Shown: one piece after another, positions 47,201-58,000 of the stretch
Position numbering within the stretch: position 1 is the stretch's first letter
How the letters are laid out: each line of letters opens with the position of its first letter
Assembly: GCA_008828725.1 (NCBI GenBank)
Contig: MEHQ01002043.1
Coordinates: forward strand, 55,044-119,043
Direction of reading: 5' to 3'
Origin: Saccharina japonica
Lineage: Eukaryota > Sar > Phaeophyceae > Laminariales > Laminariaceae
Length of the DNA: 64,000 nt
The notes under the pieces: model-generated
What the model was told of the DNA's origin: nothing
The model's input: only the letters and a program-made list of their open reading frames with translations
Database searches by the model: none
Program-made: the position numbers and the translations under genes

Positions 47201-50200
47201 GTTTCACGTTAGCGTCGGTGATCATACCATTCGTATTCTTCTGTAAGCAGTAGCGTGTAATACAGTACGTCTAATACCCGTTTAGGACCCTGAGATAAGC
47301 GACGAAAACAACGATAATTTCAGCAGGTACGTAAGCGCCCAGAAGAGCGGGTAGGAACATGTTGCCCCCCGTGCCGTACGACTCTTTGCATTGCAGCTCG
47401 GACACCAATTTGTCACATGCCCCAATCGCGCAGTGGCCGTCGCTGTAATCGTCAATTTCCCCCCTCTGAATCTCCGAGAGGGTTATTTGTGTAACACACC
47501 CCCTCCGACGAATTTCCAAGGTGTTACCTTGCGTTTTGATATAAACTTCGAACGTCCTTAATCCATTCAGAACTACATTAAAATGTCCCCACACTATTTT
47601 TTAGAAATTTGTCCCCAATTTCGTGGGACCAGTTCTTAAGGGTTAACGAGCCCACTCGTATTCATAGTGCCCAGCCCCCACTATTAATGGTCTACCTGGT
47701 ACTATTTATCCTGTACTTTTCTGTGTCATAAGACAGGCATGCTTTTATTCGCACCTTTTCCTTCTTCGACCCAGAAATGACTACCAAATATGGAGTCGCG
47801 TGCGCGCTCCGCCCGTTTCTTGCATGTCCTTACTTGCACTGAGTTGTTCGTAGTCCAGCACCAAGTTTGTGTTTCTTTTTTTCACCAGATACCTGGTATG
47901 TATCCGTATTACCCCCACAACGAAACAGTTGCCCAATGCTGTAATTGTCATTTTTGCCACCAGTTTTTACCGCAAATCTCCCAAAAGGTGGATGTAGAGA
48001 ATGTCCAACAGTATTATACTGGTATTGGTATAACGGCAGTTGGTGTGGTTGATGTCACATTAGATTTTACTGTTGCCATATTTTCGCTTGTGGTCGTGAA
48101 AACACACACCACTGAAATACTACCAGGTAACTCTTGATCATGTTTTTTATTTATTTTGACCGCAGTAGTGTATGGGGAAACAGAACCAAACGAGATCCCG
48201 TCCGGGTAACAGGATGAAAGCCAAAACCAAACACCATAAGAACGTAAGCAAACCAGGAATGTCGTAAGATGTTCATGCTGTTCCTGCCGCCATGTTGCGT
48301 TCATAGTGCTGTTGTGCACCAGGTACCAGTTACTCGAGTACTAATATTAATAGCACCTGTTACTCTTACATTTGAAGAAGCCCGATCAAGCCGAGCACCA
48401 AAACGCGCCTCTTTTGCACTACCGGTAGTATTCGGGGGATAGGGTTAATCCGTGTTGCTCCAGTTGTAATTCATTTACCGGTAGTACGAGTAGTAAGTAG
48501 TGCATGGGTGTTGCGGTCATGTCCCACACAGACCGTCACAACTGTAAGTTGTTGTTTCAACTNCCTCGAACCGTCTGACTCTGGTTTTTGAAGCTAAAGC
48601 ATCGCAACGCCATGAATTTCGTCAGCTCTTTAACTGCCGCATCTACTCCGTCCCTTTCCAATAGCCACGCCCCCTTTCCTTCTAACGCCCTGAGACGGCA
48701 CCACGTTTGCCATTGGTTCCAGTACACCTTTTGCGTGCTTCCACCCACCGAGGCCAGCGCTAGGGTCTCCACCAACCTGTTCGCCTCGTCCTCACTCCCT
48801 CCCCTCCATTAATAGATGGAATGACAGCTCGGCTTGAGTAAAGTCGATGTCGCTCCTACTCGTGTTCCTCGCCTCTTTGCTCTCTTATATGGCACGAGTA
48901 CGTACTCGAATAGTGTGAGAATGTTATTTTTTACCTCTATTAATGATAACACCGGTACACAAGGTGCTGGTTACGACTGCAACCAATAGGCCTGCCTGTA
49001 TTTCCGATTCACTTTTACACTCCTGTTGATCAATACAAACCACACAGGCTCGTACGCACTCGTACTCTCGAACTGGCATAAACTGCATCATCCAAAACTG
49101 CTTCGTACGTATCATACAGCAGTTTTAGCACTCTTTAAGGTAGTCTATGAGACTCTGTACCAGGTGTATGATACAGCAGCAGTTTGGGGCTGCCAACAAG
49201 CAACACCTCATGAAGCCTTACCTTAGCCTTATTGTGACACCATCCTTGAGCATACCGTATATGACACTGCTGTATACCACACCCCCTCGGACGAATTTCA
49301 ACGCTGATTTGCTCGACGACCGGTGGAGCGCTAACCCCGAGCAACCCGTCTATGGAAATATCTCGACGAGATGCTCCGAAAGCCGCCTTTTTCGTTGTCT
49401 GTGGCCCCCCTGGTTATGGCGAAAAATGCCTTTGAAATTCACCCCAGGGAGTGTGACATACACTGCTGTCATATACGGTATCATAGGCTAACTCTTTACA
49501 CGGCAGTTTCTGGTAGGATGTAGTGGAGCGCTCGCCGCTGAGCACGATTTCTTGACCCAGCTTTCCTACTTTCTTCGTATTGCGCCCGAGCCTCACGTTC
49601 TTACTACGAGTATTACCGCAGCAGTTATTTCCTACTCATAGACCTTGTACCTGTACTCGAACTGTTTTTTTACCAAGGCACCTGGTAGATGATACCAGGA
49701 ATCACACACATGATAACCCTCGAGACGAGACATCCTTGCCTATTTACGATTATATGTTAAAGCAGACGTTTTGAAGTCTGACTGTGCTGTGTGCCATCAT
49801 GCCTTACGGGCCACTGACACAGGTACGAGTATACATGCCAGAAGTGCATGCGATCGTACCAACTGCTGTCCCATCATATTCCGGGCGGAGCATTGAACTA
49901 TCAATAGTAGTATACTCAAAATCAAATTCGGTATGTAAAACATGAAGGGGATAAAATGCCTTCTGTGTCCATCGTCGGTTCTGATTACTAACAGTATGTA
50001 TGGCCCCCTGTAATAGCAGTAGTGTGAGCGCGCAACAGCAGTAGTTCGAACAACTATATACGAGTATTTAGTCGTGGAACAAAACGATGCGCGCGTGCCG
50101 TACAGCTCCTTCCATCGTGTCATGAGTAAAACTCTCACGTTTTTATCGCCATCCCCTGACCCCTGACCCACCATTTAGCCCGCGACTGTGTTTTGTCAGT

Positions 50201-52928
50201 ATAACACTCTAATATCAACTACGATTCGTACATAGTTTGTCCCCAAACGGGGAGGGGGTCACACCTCGCACAGATGATCCATTTCCGCTTGATGACCTAG
50301 ATTTTTCAGGGCAGATGGATCCCTGATATGTATGATCTGTATGATTAGGCTCACGTTGCCAGGTGGGAACAATAAAATCGGCATGATTAAGGACATTGTT
50401 TCCTGGGTTGGATCTGTACTCCACAGATCCTGCGTACCACCTGATAACGACAGGTTATTATCCACTACATAAGTAGATGATCTACATAAATGATCTCGAC
50501 CGGTATCTGTCCGAGTTACCACCTGTAGGATCTGTAGATGATCTAGATCGCGATCTGTCCCGAGGTAACGTCTTTTCCACTTTTCACGTGGGAATGGCTG
50601 CCGACTGACAGAGAGTCCGTGCGCGCGTGCTGTTTGCCAGCTATTACACGAGACGGGTTCTGGTAGCTTGTACATAGTCCGCAATCGTGTGTTTCACGTT
50701 AGCGTCGGTGATCATACCATTCGTATTCTTCTGTAAGCAGTAGCGTGTAATACAGTACGTCTAATACCCGTTTAGGACCCTGAGATAAGCGACGAAAACA
50801 ACGATAATTTCAGCAGGTACGTAAGCGCCCAGAAGAGCGGGTAGTAACATGTTGCCCCCCGTGCCGTACGATTCTTTGCATTGCAGCTCGGACACCATTT
50901 TGTCACATGCCCCAATCGCGCAGTGGCCGTCGCTGTAATCGTCAATTTCCCCCCTCTGAATCTCCGAGAGGGTTATTTGTGTAACACACCCCCTCCGACG
51001 AATTTCCAAGGTGTTACCTTGCGTTTTGATATAAACTTCGAACGTCCTTAATCCATTCAGAATTACATTAAAATGTCCCCACACTATTTTTTAGAAATTT
51101 GTCCCCAATTTCGTGGGACCAGTTCTTAAGGGTTAACGAGCCCACTCGTATTCATAGTGCCCAGCCCCCACTATTAATGGTCTACCTGGTACTATTTATC
51201 CTGTACTTTTCTGTGTCATAAGACAGGCATGCTTTTATTCGCACCTTTTCCTTCTTCGACCCAGAAATGACTACCAAATATGGAGTCGCGTGCGCGCTCC
51301 GCCCGTTTCTTGCATGTCCTTACTTGCACTGAGTTGTTCGTAGTCCAGCACCAAGTTTGTGTTTCTTTTTTTCACCAGATACCTGGTATGTATCCGTATT
51401 ACCCCCACAACGAAACAGTTGCCCAATGCTGTAATTGTCATTTTTGCCACCAGTTTTTACCGCAAATCTCCCAAAAGGTGGATGTAGAGAATGTCCAACA
51501 GTATTATACTGGTATTGGTATAACGGCAGTTGGTGTGGTTGATGTCACATTAGATTTTACTGTTGCCATATTTTCGCTTGTGGTCGTGAAAACACACACC
51601 ACTGAAATACTACCAGGTAACTCTTGATCATGTTTTTTTATTTATTTTGACCGCAGTAGTGTATGGGGAAACAGAACCAAACGAGATCCCGTCCGGGTAA
51701 CAGGATGAAAGCCAAAACCAAACACCATAAGAACGTAAGCAAACCAGGAATGTCGTAAGATGTTCATGCTGTTCCTGCCGCCATGTTGCGTTCATAGTGC
51801 TGTTGTGCACCAGGTACCAGTTACTCGAGTACTAATATTAATAGCACCTGTTACTCTTACATTTGAAGAAGCCCGATCAAGCCGAGCACCAAAACGCGCC
51901 TCTTTTGCACTACCGGTAGTATTCGGGGGATAGGGTTAATCCGTGTTGCTCCAGTTGTAATTCATTTACCGGTAGTACGAGTAGTAAGTAGTGCATGGGT
52001 GTTGCGGTCATGTCCCACACAGACCGTCACAACTGTAAGTTGTTGTTTCAACTGTGCTTTCCGCTCATCGGTCATCCCTGTACCCAATAACATTGCTGCT
52101 AAAGTACGATAATCCTAATCTTGGTCCCCTGTCTATCCCCCTTTCCCATCTGCTGCCCCTCCCCCCTCCCCTCCCCTCCCCTCTCCGGTACATACGAAAT
52201 CTTGTCGATCCATCCACTCAGCCGAGGCACCAGGATCGTGGTGGACCCCCTCCGACGGCGCGACGTCCCAGGCTCTCCCCTGGGCGGCCAAGCCGATGAT
52301 CGGCGACGGAGGCATGGTGGGAGACGCTGGCTTCGACCCCCTCAACTTGGCCAACGGCCCGGCCGACCTCAACTGGCTCCGGACAGCGGAGCTCAAGCAC
52401 GGGCGAATCTGTATGCTCGCGACCGTGGGCTTCGTCGCTCCCGAGCTGATCCAGCACCCGGTGGGCTTCTCCGGGTTCGAGTTCGCGTCCCAGTTCACTG
52501 AGATGAACGCGTTCGCTGCGCTCTCGTCCGTGCCCCGGCTCGGCCTCGCGCAGATTGTGATCTTGTGCTCCCTGATCGAGGTGGCCTCTTTCACTGGAAA
52601 CCTGACGTCCGAGTACAAGTACGAGGACGACCTCACCGCGCTCGAGCTTAAGAACAAGTCGCTCGGGAAGACCGACTTCCTGGCGGGCGCCGCCAAGATC
52701 GCTCCCGTGACGGCCAACAAGGACCAGGTCTTCACGGCCGAGGTCATCCCCGGGGACATCGGCTTCGACCCCCTCGGGCTCGCGGCGAACGGCATCAACC
52801 CCGACTACGCCCTGGCGGAGCTCAAGCACTGCCGCCTCGCGATGGTCGGCTTCCTGGGAATGGCCCTGCAGCAGTCGATCGACTCGAACGGTGGCGTGCT
52901 GGAGCAGTTCCTTAACTGGGCGACTTAA
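44101..52928 (+). CDS. Chlorophyll a/c-binding LHC protein, 2 exons with an 8-kb intron
   Basis: Exon 1 is 44101-44209 and exon 2 is 52222-52928; 816 nt, 271 aa plus TAA. Exon 1 gives MKSAVMAVACASGASAFVAPS with the ASA|F plastid cleavage motif and ends in phase 1 at GTGAGT. Exon 2 opens at CTCAG|CC and restores frame as ...MMSEAPGSW. Helix 1 is AELKHGRICML (E93, H96, R98) and helix 3 is AELKHCRLAMV (E236, H239, R241); both are preceded by GD.GFDPL. The hydrophobic helix 2 contains LAQIVILCSLIEVA. This is a thylakoid antenna protein; the repeated FDPL and longer loops differ from the neighbouring FCP, so it belongs to another LHC subfamily I cannot fix. The intron (44210-52221) contains a 3.2-kb direct duplication and a single n. 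Confidence 0.9.
46745..47100 (+). repeat. GATC-rich dispersed repeat in LHC intron
   Basis: Contains GTTGCCAGGTGGGAAC, GGTTGGATCTGTACTCCACA and TAACGGCAGGTTA. Copied at 50236-50590. Confidence 0.6.
47558..47646 (+). mobile_element. TTAA-flanked short MITE
   Basis: TTAA at both ends; inside the LHC intron, duplication C copy 1. Confidence 0.7.
48563..48563. other. Single ambiguous base (n) at end of duplication C copy 1
   Basis: Same position relative to the duplicated copy as the n at 12988. Confidence 0.9.
48564..48794 (-). pseudogene. Tyrosine-recombinase N-terminal (core-binding) fragment, cut at the n
   Basis: The minus-strand frame reads STQKVYWNQWQTWCRLRALE and then VKELTKFMALRCFSFKNQSQ, resembling the SAM-like DNA-binding domain of tyrosine recombinases of Crypton or DIRS-type elements. 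The frame is open across the whole spacer but ends at the n (48563). No catalytic R-H-R-Y part is present. It fills the unique spacer between the two copies of the 3.2-kb duplication. Confidence 0.5.
48801..52053 (+). repeat. Duplication C, copy 2 (3.25 kb)
   Basis: Second copy; its end lies 168 bp before LHC exon 2. Confidence 0.95.
51048..51136 (+). mobile_element. TTAA-flanked short MITE (duplicate of 47558)
   Basis: Copy created by duplication C. Confidence 0.7.
52222..52928 (+). CDS. LHC gene exon 2 (mature protein)
   Basis: 707 nt coding the mature three-helix antenna domain. It is GC-rich with strong C/G third-position bias unlike the surrounding intron and intergenic DNA, which supports expression and selection. 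Confidence 0.93.
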
Positions 52929-55900
52929 ATACGGAAGAAGAGAAAATATGGTTTGCCTTTAATTTCTTTTTTTTTTGTGCGTGCGAGAGATTTTTCTTTT
53001 TTCGGCGAACGGATCTGAGGGGGGACCGACGAACGGGGTTCTGACCGCCAGCAGGCTCGGGCGTCGTCCTGCCTATTTTGCTTGCTGCTTGGGGGGGGGG
53101 GGGCGGTGGGGCTCTCTGCTGCGCGGCCGGGCTGAACGGGATGTAGATTTTTCAGTCGAAACGCGCTGTCTTTTTGGGGGTGGGGGACGGCGTGCTTTTT
53201 ACACGGCATTCGTTTGCGGTTTGTTATTCATTCAGGTGTACGAGGTGGCTTCGCCCGCCCTCTTGGCCAAGTGGCTTATTATAGAAATCAAAAGTCTGGC
53301 TACGAGTAGCCGATAGCGAAAGAGACAAAAGGCTGAATGCTCTGCTGTCCCCAACCGAGAGGCTTTTCACATCCGTCTGAAGTTAAAATAACTGATGAAA
53401 ACGTACCTCAGTTTTTCGGAGTTTTACGTGCCCCCCCCCGCTCGAATTAAGGCGCTACCGTGACCATGCAAGGGTGCCGGGTGTCGACATATAAAGAGTG
53501 GGAGGGCGCAGCAGCAGCAGCACGCTGTCTCCCCGTCCGTCTTTGTCCCAGCAACTGTGTCCTTTAGCCGTATTGTTGGCGGCGCGTGCTGAGTACTCTG
53601 TACGTTTATTAGCAGGCAGTGTCGTAGTTGTGTACGCATTGATGGCGGGCTGCCCTGTCCTGTCCGTCCGTGTGCTTGCGCCTCTCTTTTGTGTGTACGC
53701 CCTGTGTGTGGATCGTGTGCTATTGTTGTTGTCAGCTCGGTTCACACCCCCCCCCCCCTCCCCCTTTTCAATCAAAAGCATTTGAATAATTACGAAAAGT
53801 ACGAGAAATTTCTTTGCTGGCCCCGGCCCCGCTCACGAGGTGGATGTGACCGCAAGATAAAAAAAATCATGAGAAATACACCACCAGTGTTGCTCTCAAC
53901 TGGTGATGGTATATTATCTTTCGTCTTCTTGCGGATCCGCGCTTGTTGACCCGTGTTATTTACGTGCGTAAGCGGTAATAGCCTAAGCACTGCTTGCTGA
54001 GATATACTCGAATGCTTTGAATTCGTTCAAAAATATTTGCCCCCCATGACGTCTGTTTGGCAGTACTTTTTATATGATACCATGCTTGATGAGCGGACCA
54101 CTATTTTTGTCATGGTTGCTCATGGTGGATGGATAAATATTGTTGGCACCCCCCTTTCCCCCACATCTCCCGCTTAGATGACGACACAACTGTTTTGACG
54201 TTCTAGCCCTGATATCAGCTGTCATCCTGACATCCCGGGAACATATTTCAAAAGCCTTGCGTCACACGAGAAACATTGATTTGTGATACAAGGCCCTTGT
54301 AGTGTCTATATGCGCGTCTTACAGCGCCAGCCGAGCCTTCGTATTGCCTTAAGCTCTCCACTTTCCACTATCCACGACCAGTCTGACTAAAAAATTAAGG
54401 GCAGTTTACCCATGAATTTTGTAAAATGCTAATGTTGGTGTTATTACTTCAGTTAAGTGGGTGCTGTCTGCGCCCCGGTTCGAAGCACACACACACGCAC
54501 GCATGCACGGACCGTCACATTTTGCGCCCCGCTGGGAACACATGAATGCGTCATTCTTGAAGAAATTCGATCATACAGCGCAGGAAGACACGTAACCTGA
54601 GGCGGACCTTGTTTGCTGACGCAAATGCCGCGGAGAATGTGTGGATCGCTTGCGATGCGATTCTAGAAAAAAAAAATGCAGACGACCACGATAACAATGA
54701 GAACGACAGCTTAAAACTTGCATGTTGTGGCTCGCGTGCCCCCCCCATATAGAGGTCATCATGCGCCACATGGTCCTGTAAAGTCGGGGAATCTTCCAAA
54801 ATGTTGTATGCAATAGGTACGATTTCAGGCAACAACCACCATGATGCTGCATTGGGATCACCATGCGCCAGCCACAAATGGTAGTCGGAATCTACCAACA
54901 TGTATATATGTATTGTGTTCTCGGTACGGCGATACCGTACCAGGTAACTAGCATTTCACTGTCTGCAGTGTAGTGGCTCTTGGAAAACCCGGGGAGAACA
55001 CGGCACCCCGATTATGCGGGCGCAGCGAAGTCGACCTCAAACGATCCGAAGAACTTCCATGCACGAGCGAAAGCTCGGGCCGTTAGGCGAACCGCTTCAT
55101 CACGAAAACGGAGGGCCATGATATTCGCCGTACTTCGTTGCGAATGCCGCTGTGAATACCTCGTAGGGCCCGAGGGTAACTTTCGCATTGCCCCCCCCCC
55201 CCCCCCCCTGATCAAATGACTACAAGACAAGCAACAAATGAGTACGCCCCGCCCCCCCTCCATATGCAAGTCCGCCTCACAAGCGGTTCTTAGTAGGATG
55301 CAGCTCACCCTTCTTGCGACTCGCCCAACACCTCACAGCGCTTCGCGCTTGGTGCTAGCAATGTCTGCCTGGTGGGTGAAAACCCGATATGCTCCGTCCC
55401 GGCATTGCAGGGATGCGAGGGTCTATGGTCATATGGTTACGGCCATGCATGAAGATGAAGTACACCCCCCCCTTCCCCCCCCAGCTCCCACTTCCTCCCT
55501 CTCCTACACATCCTCTCCCACGCTCCCCTTCCTACACCCCGCCCCCTCCCACACAACCCCTCTCACATCCGCCCTCCCATACTGTAGCACAACAACAGCA
55601 CAGCCCTCATGTACATAATAACGTGTTAATCAGTTCAATGAATTTATGTTGTACGTAGCACTGATGTAGCGCATTTGAAGAATGCTCACGACAAAAGAGA
55701 CACTGCACATACTTACGTTTACATTATATGCGCCGATCACCTCTCGTCGCGCTACAAAACGTTAGGAACTGATTTTCCTCTCATCGCAGATAGATATGCT
55801 CTACGTACAAAATGTTGACTTATAGTGCCAATATTGGACATATTCATGATTCGAACGCGCTTCGAAGCAAGCGGTAGGGTATTTGAGCAACCCTGTACTT

Positions 55901-56249
55901 GGGGGCGCAGGCGTCGAGTAATGCCGACCTCGTGACTCAGTAAGACACATAGTGGCATTTCGTACTACGGAACGAAATACTTTGTAGGCGCCTGTTTGCT
56001 CAGAGATCAATTTTTTACACTTCTTCTCTACCAGTATGAAATAATGCAACCATGGTGGGAAATAGACCTAGAGAGAGAGAAACGTGCCCACAGTTTTCTG
56101 ATTGGCCAAGAGAGAGATAGAAGGTTTCCGCAGTTTTCTGATTGGTTGACCGGTGACGACATTCAAGGCGATGACGTTTCTTATCGGTGGTGCGAACTCA
56201 AGGGCTTTCGCATGCCGTCTGCAAGGTTATCAAGATTCGAAAAAGCGTG
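52929..56249. other. Intergenic region after the LHC gene
   Basis: T-rich 3' flank to about 52990, several C/G-runs, and a 116-codon minus-strand open frame (54551-54901) with no recognised motif. No gene can be supported. Confidence 0.6.
55209..55476 (+). repeat. Poly-C-tailed repeat, variant copy
   Basis: Variant 5' block, hairpin block and 3' half; the poly-C end continues into a C/T-rich low-complexity tract to about 55590. Confidence 0.7.
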
Positions 56250-58000
56250 GCCAGCTTGTATTTATACCACACAAACCACAACACGGTGGGTGGGGTGGAT
56301 CGCAAGAACCACACGATAGCCAACGTGTTGGCAATGGTCGTCAACGAGCTCCAAGACGATTGGGATGAGCAGCTCCCTCACGCCGAATGTGCGAGAAACT
56401 ATTCATTCGGTCAGCGCTCCCACCGGGCTTAGCTCTCAACAAGGTTAGCTCTCTCAACGAGGTCCACATGGGTAGGCTTCCGCGCCTCCTTCTCACGATT
56501 TTTAAACACGCGGGGGTCGCCGGCCACCAGCGTTTGGCCCGCGACCACCTCGTCTACTCTGTGACTTGGCGACCGATCGCGAGGAGCGTGCGTACGATAC
56601 CGTTCGCGAGCACCATGCTTCGCAGTTTTCTTGCGTTGACAGCCGAAGTTCATTCCGCCCTCTCCGACGCACTGCGTCCGGTTCTCAACATCGTCGTTGG
56701 AGGGTGAGTGTGGGTGTACAATGTGGGGGACGCATGCTACGGTAGCCTGCATGCAGGTGCACCATGCTTTGCCTTCTGAGGGTGGTCACTTGAGGAGCTC
56801 TCTATACTAATAGCAAGTCAAAAACTGATTTAGGAGGAAAACAAAAGTGCTACGTACGGTATGTACGTACGTACCCGATGGGTTAAAACGATGCAACGAA
56901 AAATCGTACAAAACAGAAATAAGTGGAATTTCGACGATTTTGGGCTAAGAAGAAGCCCCCGCCATTCAAAAACGTTTTTCAGACAAAAAAAACCGCTACG
57001 AGTACCTCTATCGTAGCACGGGTCGGGGGCCACCATCCGCCAGGGCGCGAAACTGACACAGACGCCAAGGTCCGCAAGGCTAAGTAAGCTCTTGCCCAAC
57101 TGGACGGGCCCCTCCAAAGTCCTCGGAGTTGGTCCCACCTGTTCCTCCGCTGACACCCCGGACGGTTTCCCCTCTCTCGGCGCTAAGCTTCTTCTGTACT
57201 TTGGATCTACGTCTGATGTTCCCGGGGTGGATAGTCGCCGGAGCGTTTCGGTACAACGCTGCAAGCTCTGTGTGGCCAACCCCGACGACCGGCGTGGCGA
57301 CATGCCGAAATGTTTGTACCAGTGGAGTTGACGCGGTATGCGCTCAACAATTTCTCCAAGAAATCCCCATGCACCGCACCACGTCACTCAAGAGGACGAT
57401 GTTTCGACCCCTCTTCAACGACTCGAAGCGGAGAAGATCACCGGGCACCAATCGATCCGCGGTCGAGCTGGGATCAAGTCGGCGACGTACGAAACGCATT
57501 GGGCGGAACTCTCTAGGCCGTGTCGTGGGAACGGGAAATAGACCACCAGCTTTCTCGCCACAAGATTTTGCGCTACTGGGCCGGCACTCCGAATCTTTAG
57601 CACCGTCAAAGCGGCCAACCGCCGGATGCGAATTGGCGCTCAACGGGAACTCTCTCGGAGTAATGGCCAGCGGTTTCTGATGCCTGGCCACGGCTGGCTG
57701 TATCCCGCACGCCGATTGGTTTCGCCGTTACAGCGCTACGTTTCTTCCCAACCGAGCCCACTTTTTGTGCAAGGGCGACGATGGTTTGTGGTGGCTTGGG
57801 AAGATCAACGGGAGTATATGACTACGCGTACGCGTACACCGGATGAGGTATATTTGGTGCGGTGTTTGGACGACCCGGGACCGATCAAGCTTCCTATTTC
57901 TTCGGTACGTTACCAGATGACCTTGACGGGAGCTGTACGATATTTTTGGTGTCTGAAAGTAAACTTAGCTAGCACGTTGGCACGGGGGGGGGCAGCGTAA
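56250..58000 (+). pseudogene. Decayed Ty3/gypsy pol fragment (integrase C-terminal half and downstream)
   Basis: In shifting frames I see KNHTIANVLAMVVNELQDDW with DEQLPHAE, then NEVHMGRLPRLLLTIF, SALSDALRPVLN, NWTGPSKVLGVGP and later YLVRCLDDPGPIKL. These match the integrase core/C-terminal region and tail of Ty3/gypsy pol. Frameshifts near 56390 and 57090 and an inserted block at about 56730-57040 inactivate it. No LTRs, reverse transcriptase or gag are visible. Confidence 0.75.
56730..56835 (+). repeat. Repeat with GCATGC hairpin, compact copy
   Basis: Interrupts the gypsy pol remnant; see 25036-25400 for the split copy. Confidence 0.6.

Larger units (their letters stand above)
45310..48562 (+). 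repeat. Duplication C, copy 1 (3.25 kb)
   Basis: Matches 48801-52053 (offset 3491) with scattered single-base changes and two 1-bp indels. Ends immediately before the n at 48563. Lies entirely within the LHC intron. Confidence 0.95.

Noticed and set aside
52296-52928. LHC protein starting at the ATG at 52296
   Set aside because: The frame is open upstream to an acceptor at 52221 that joins exactly to the plastid presequence exon at 44101.
54551-54901. 116-codon minus-strand open frame
   Set aside because: No recognised domain; composition like surrounding intergenic DNA.
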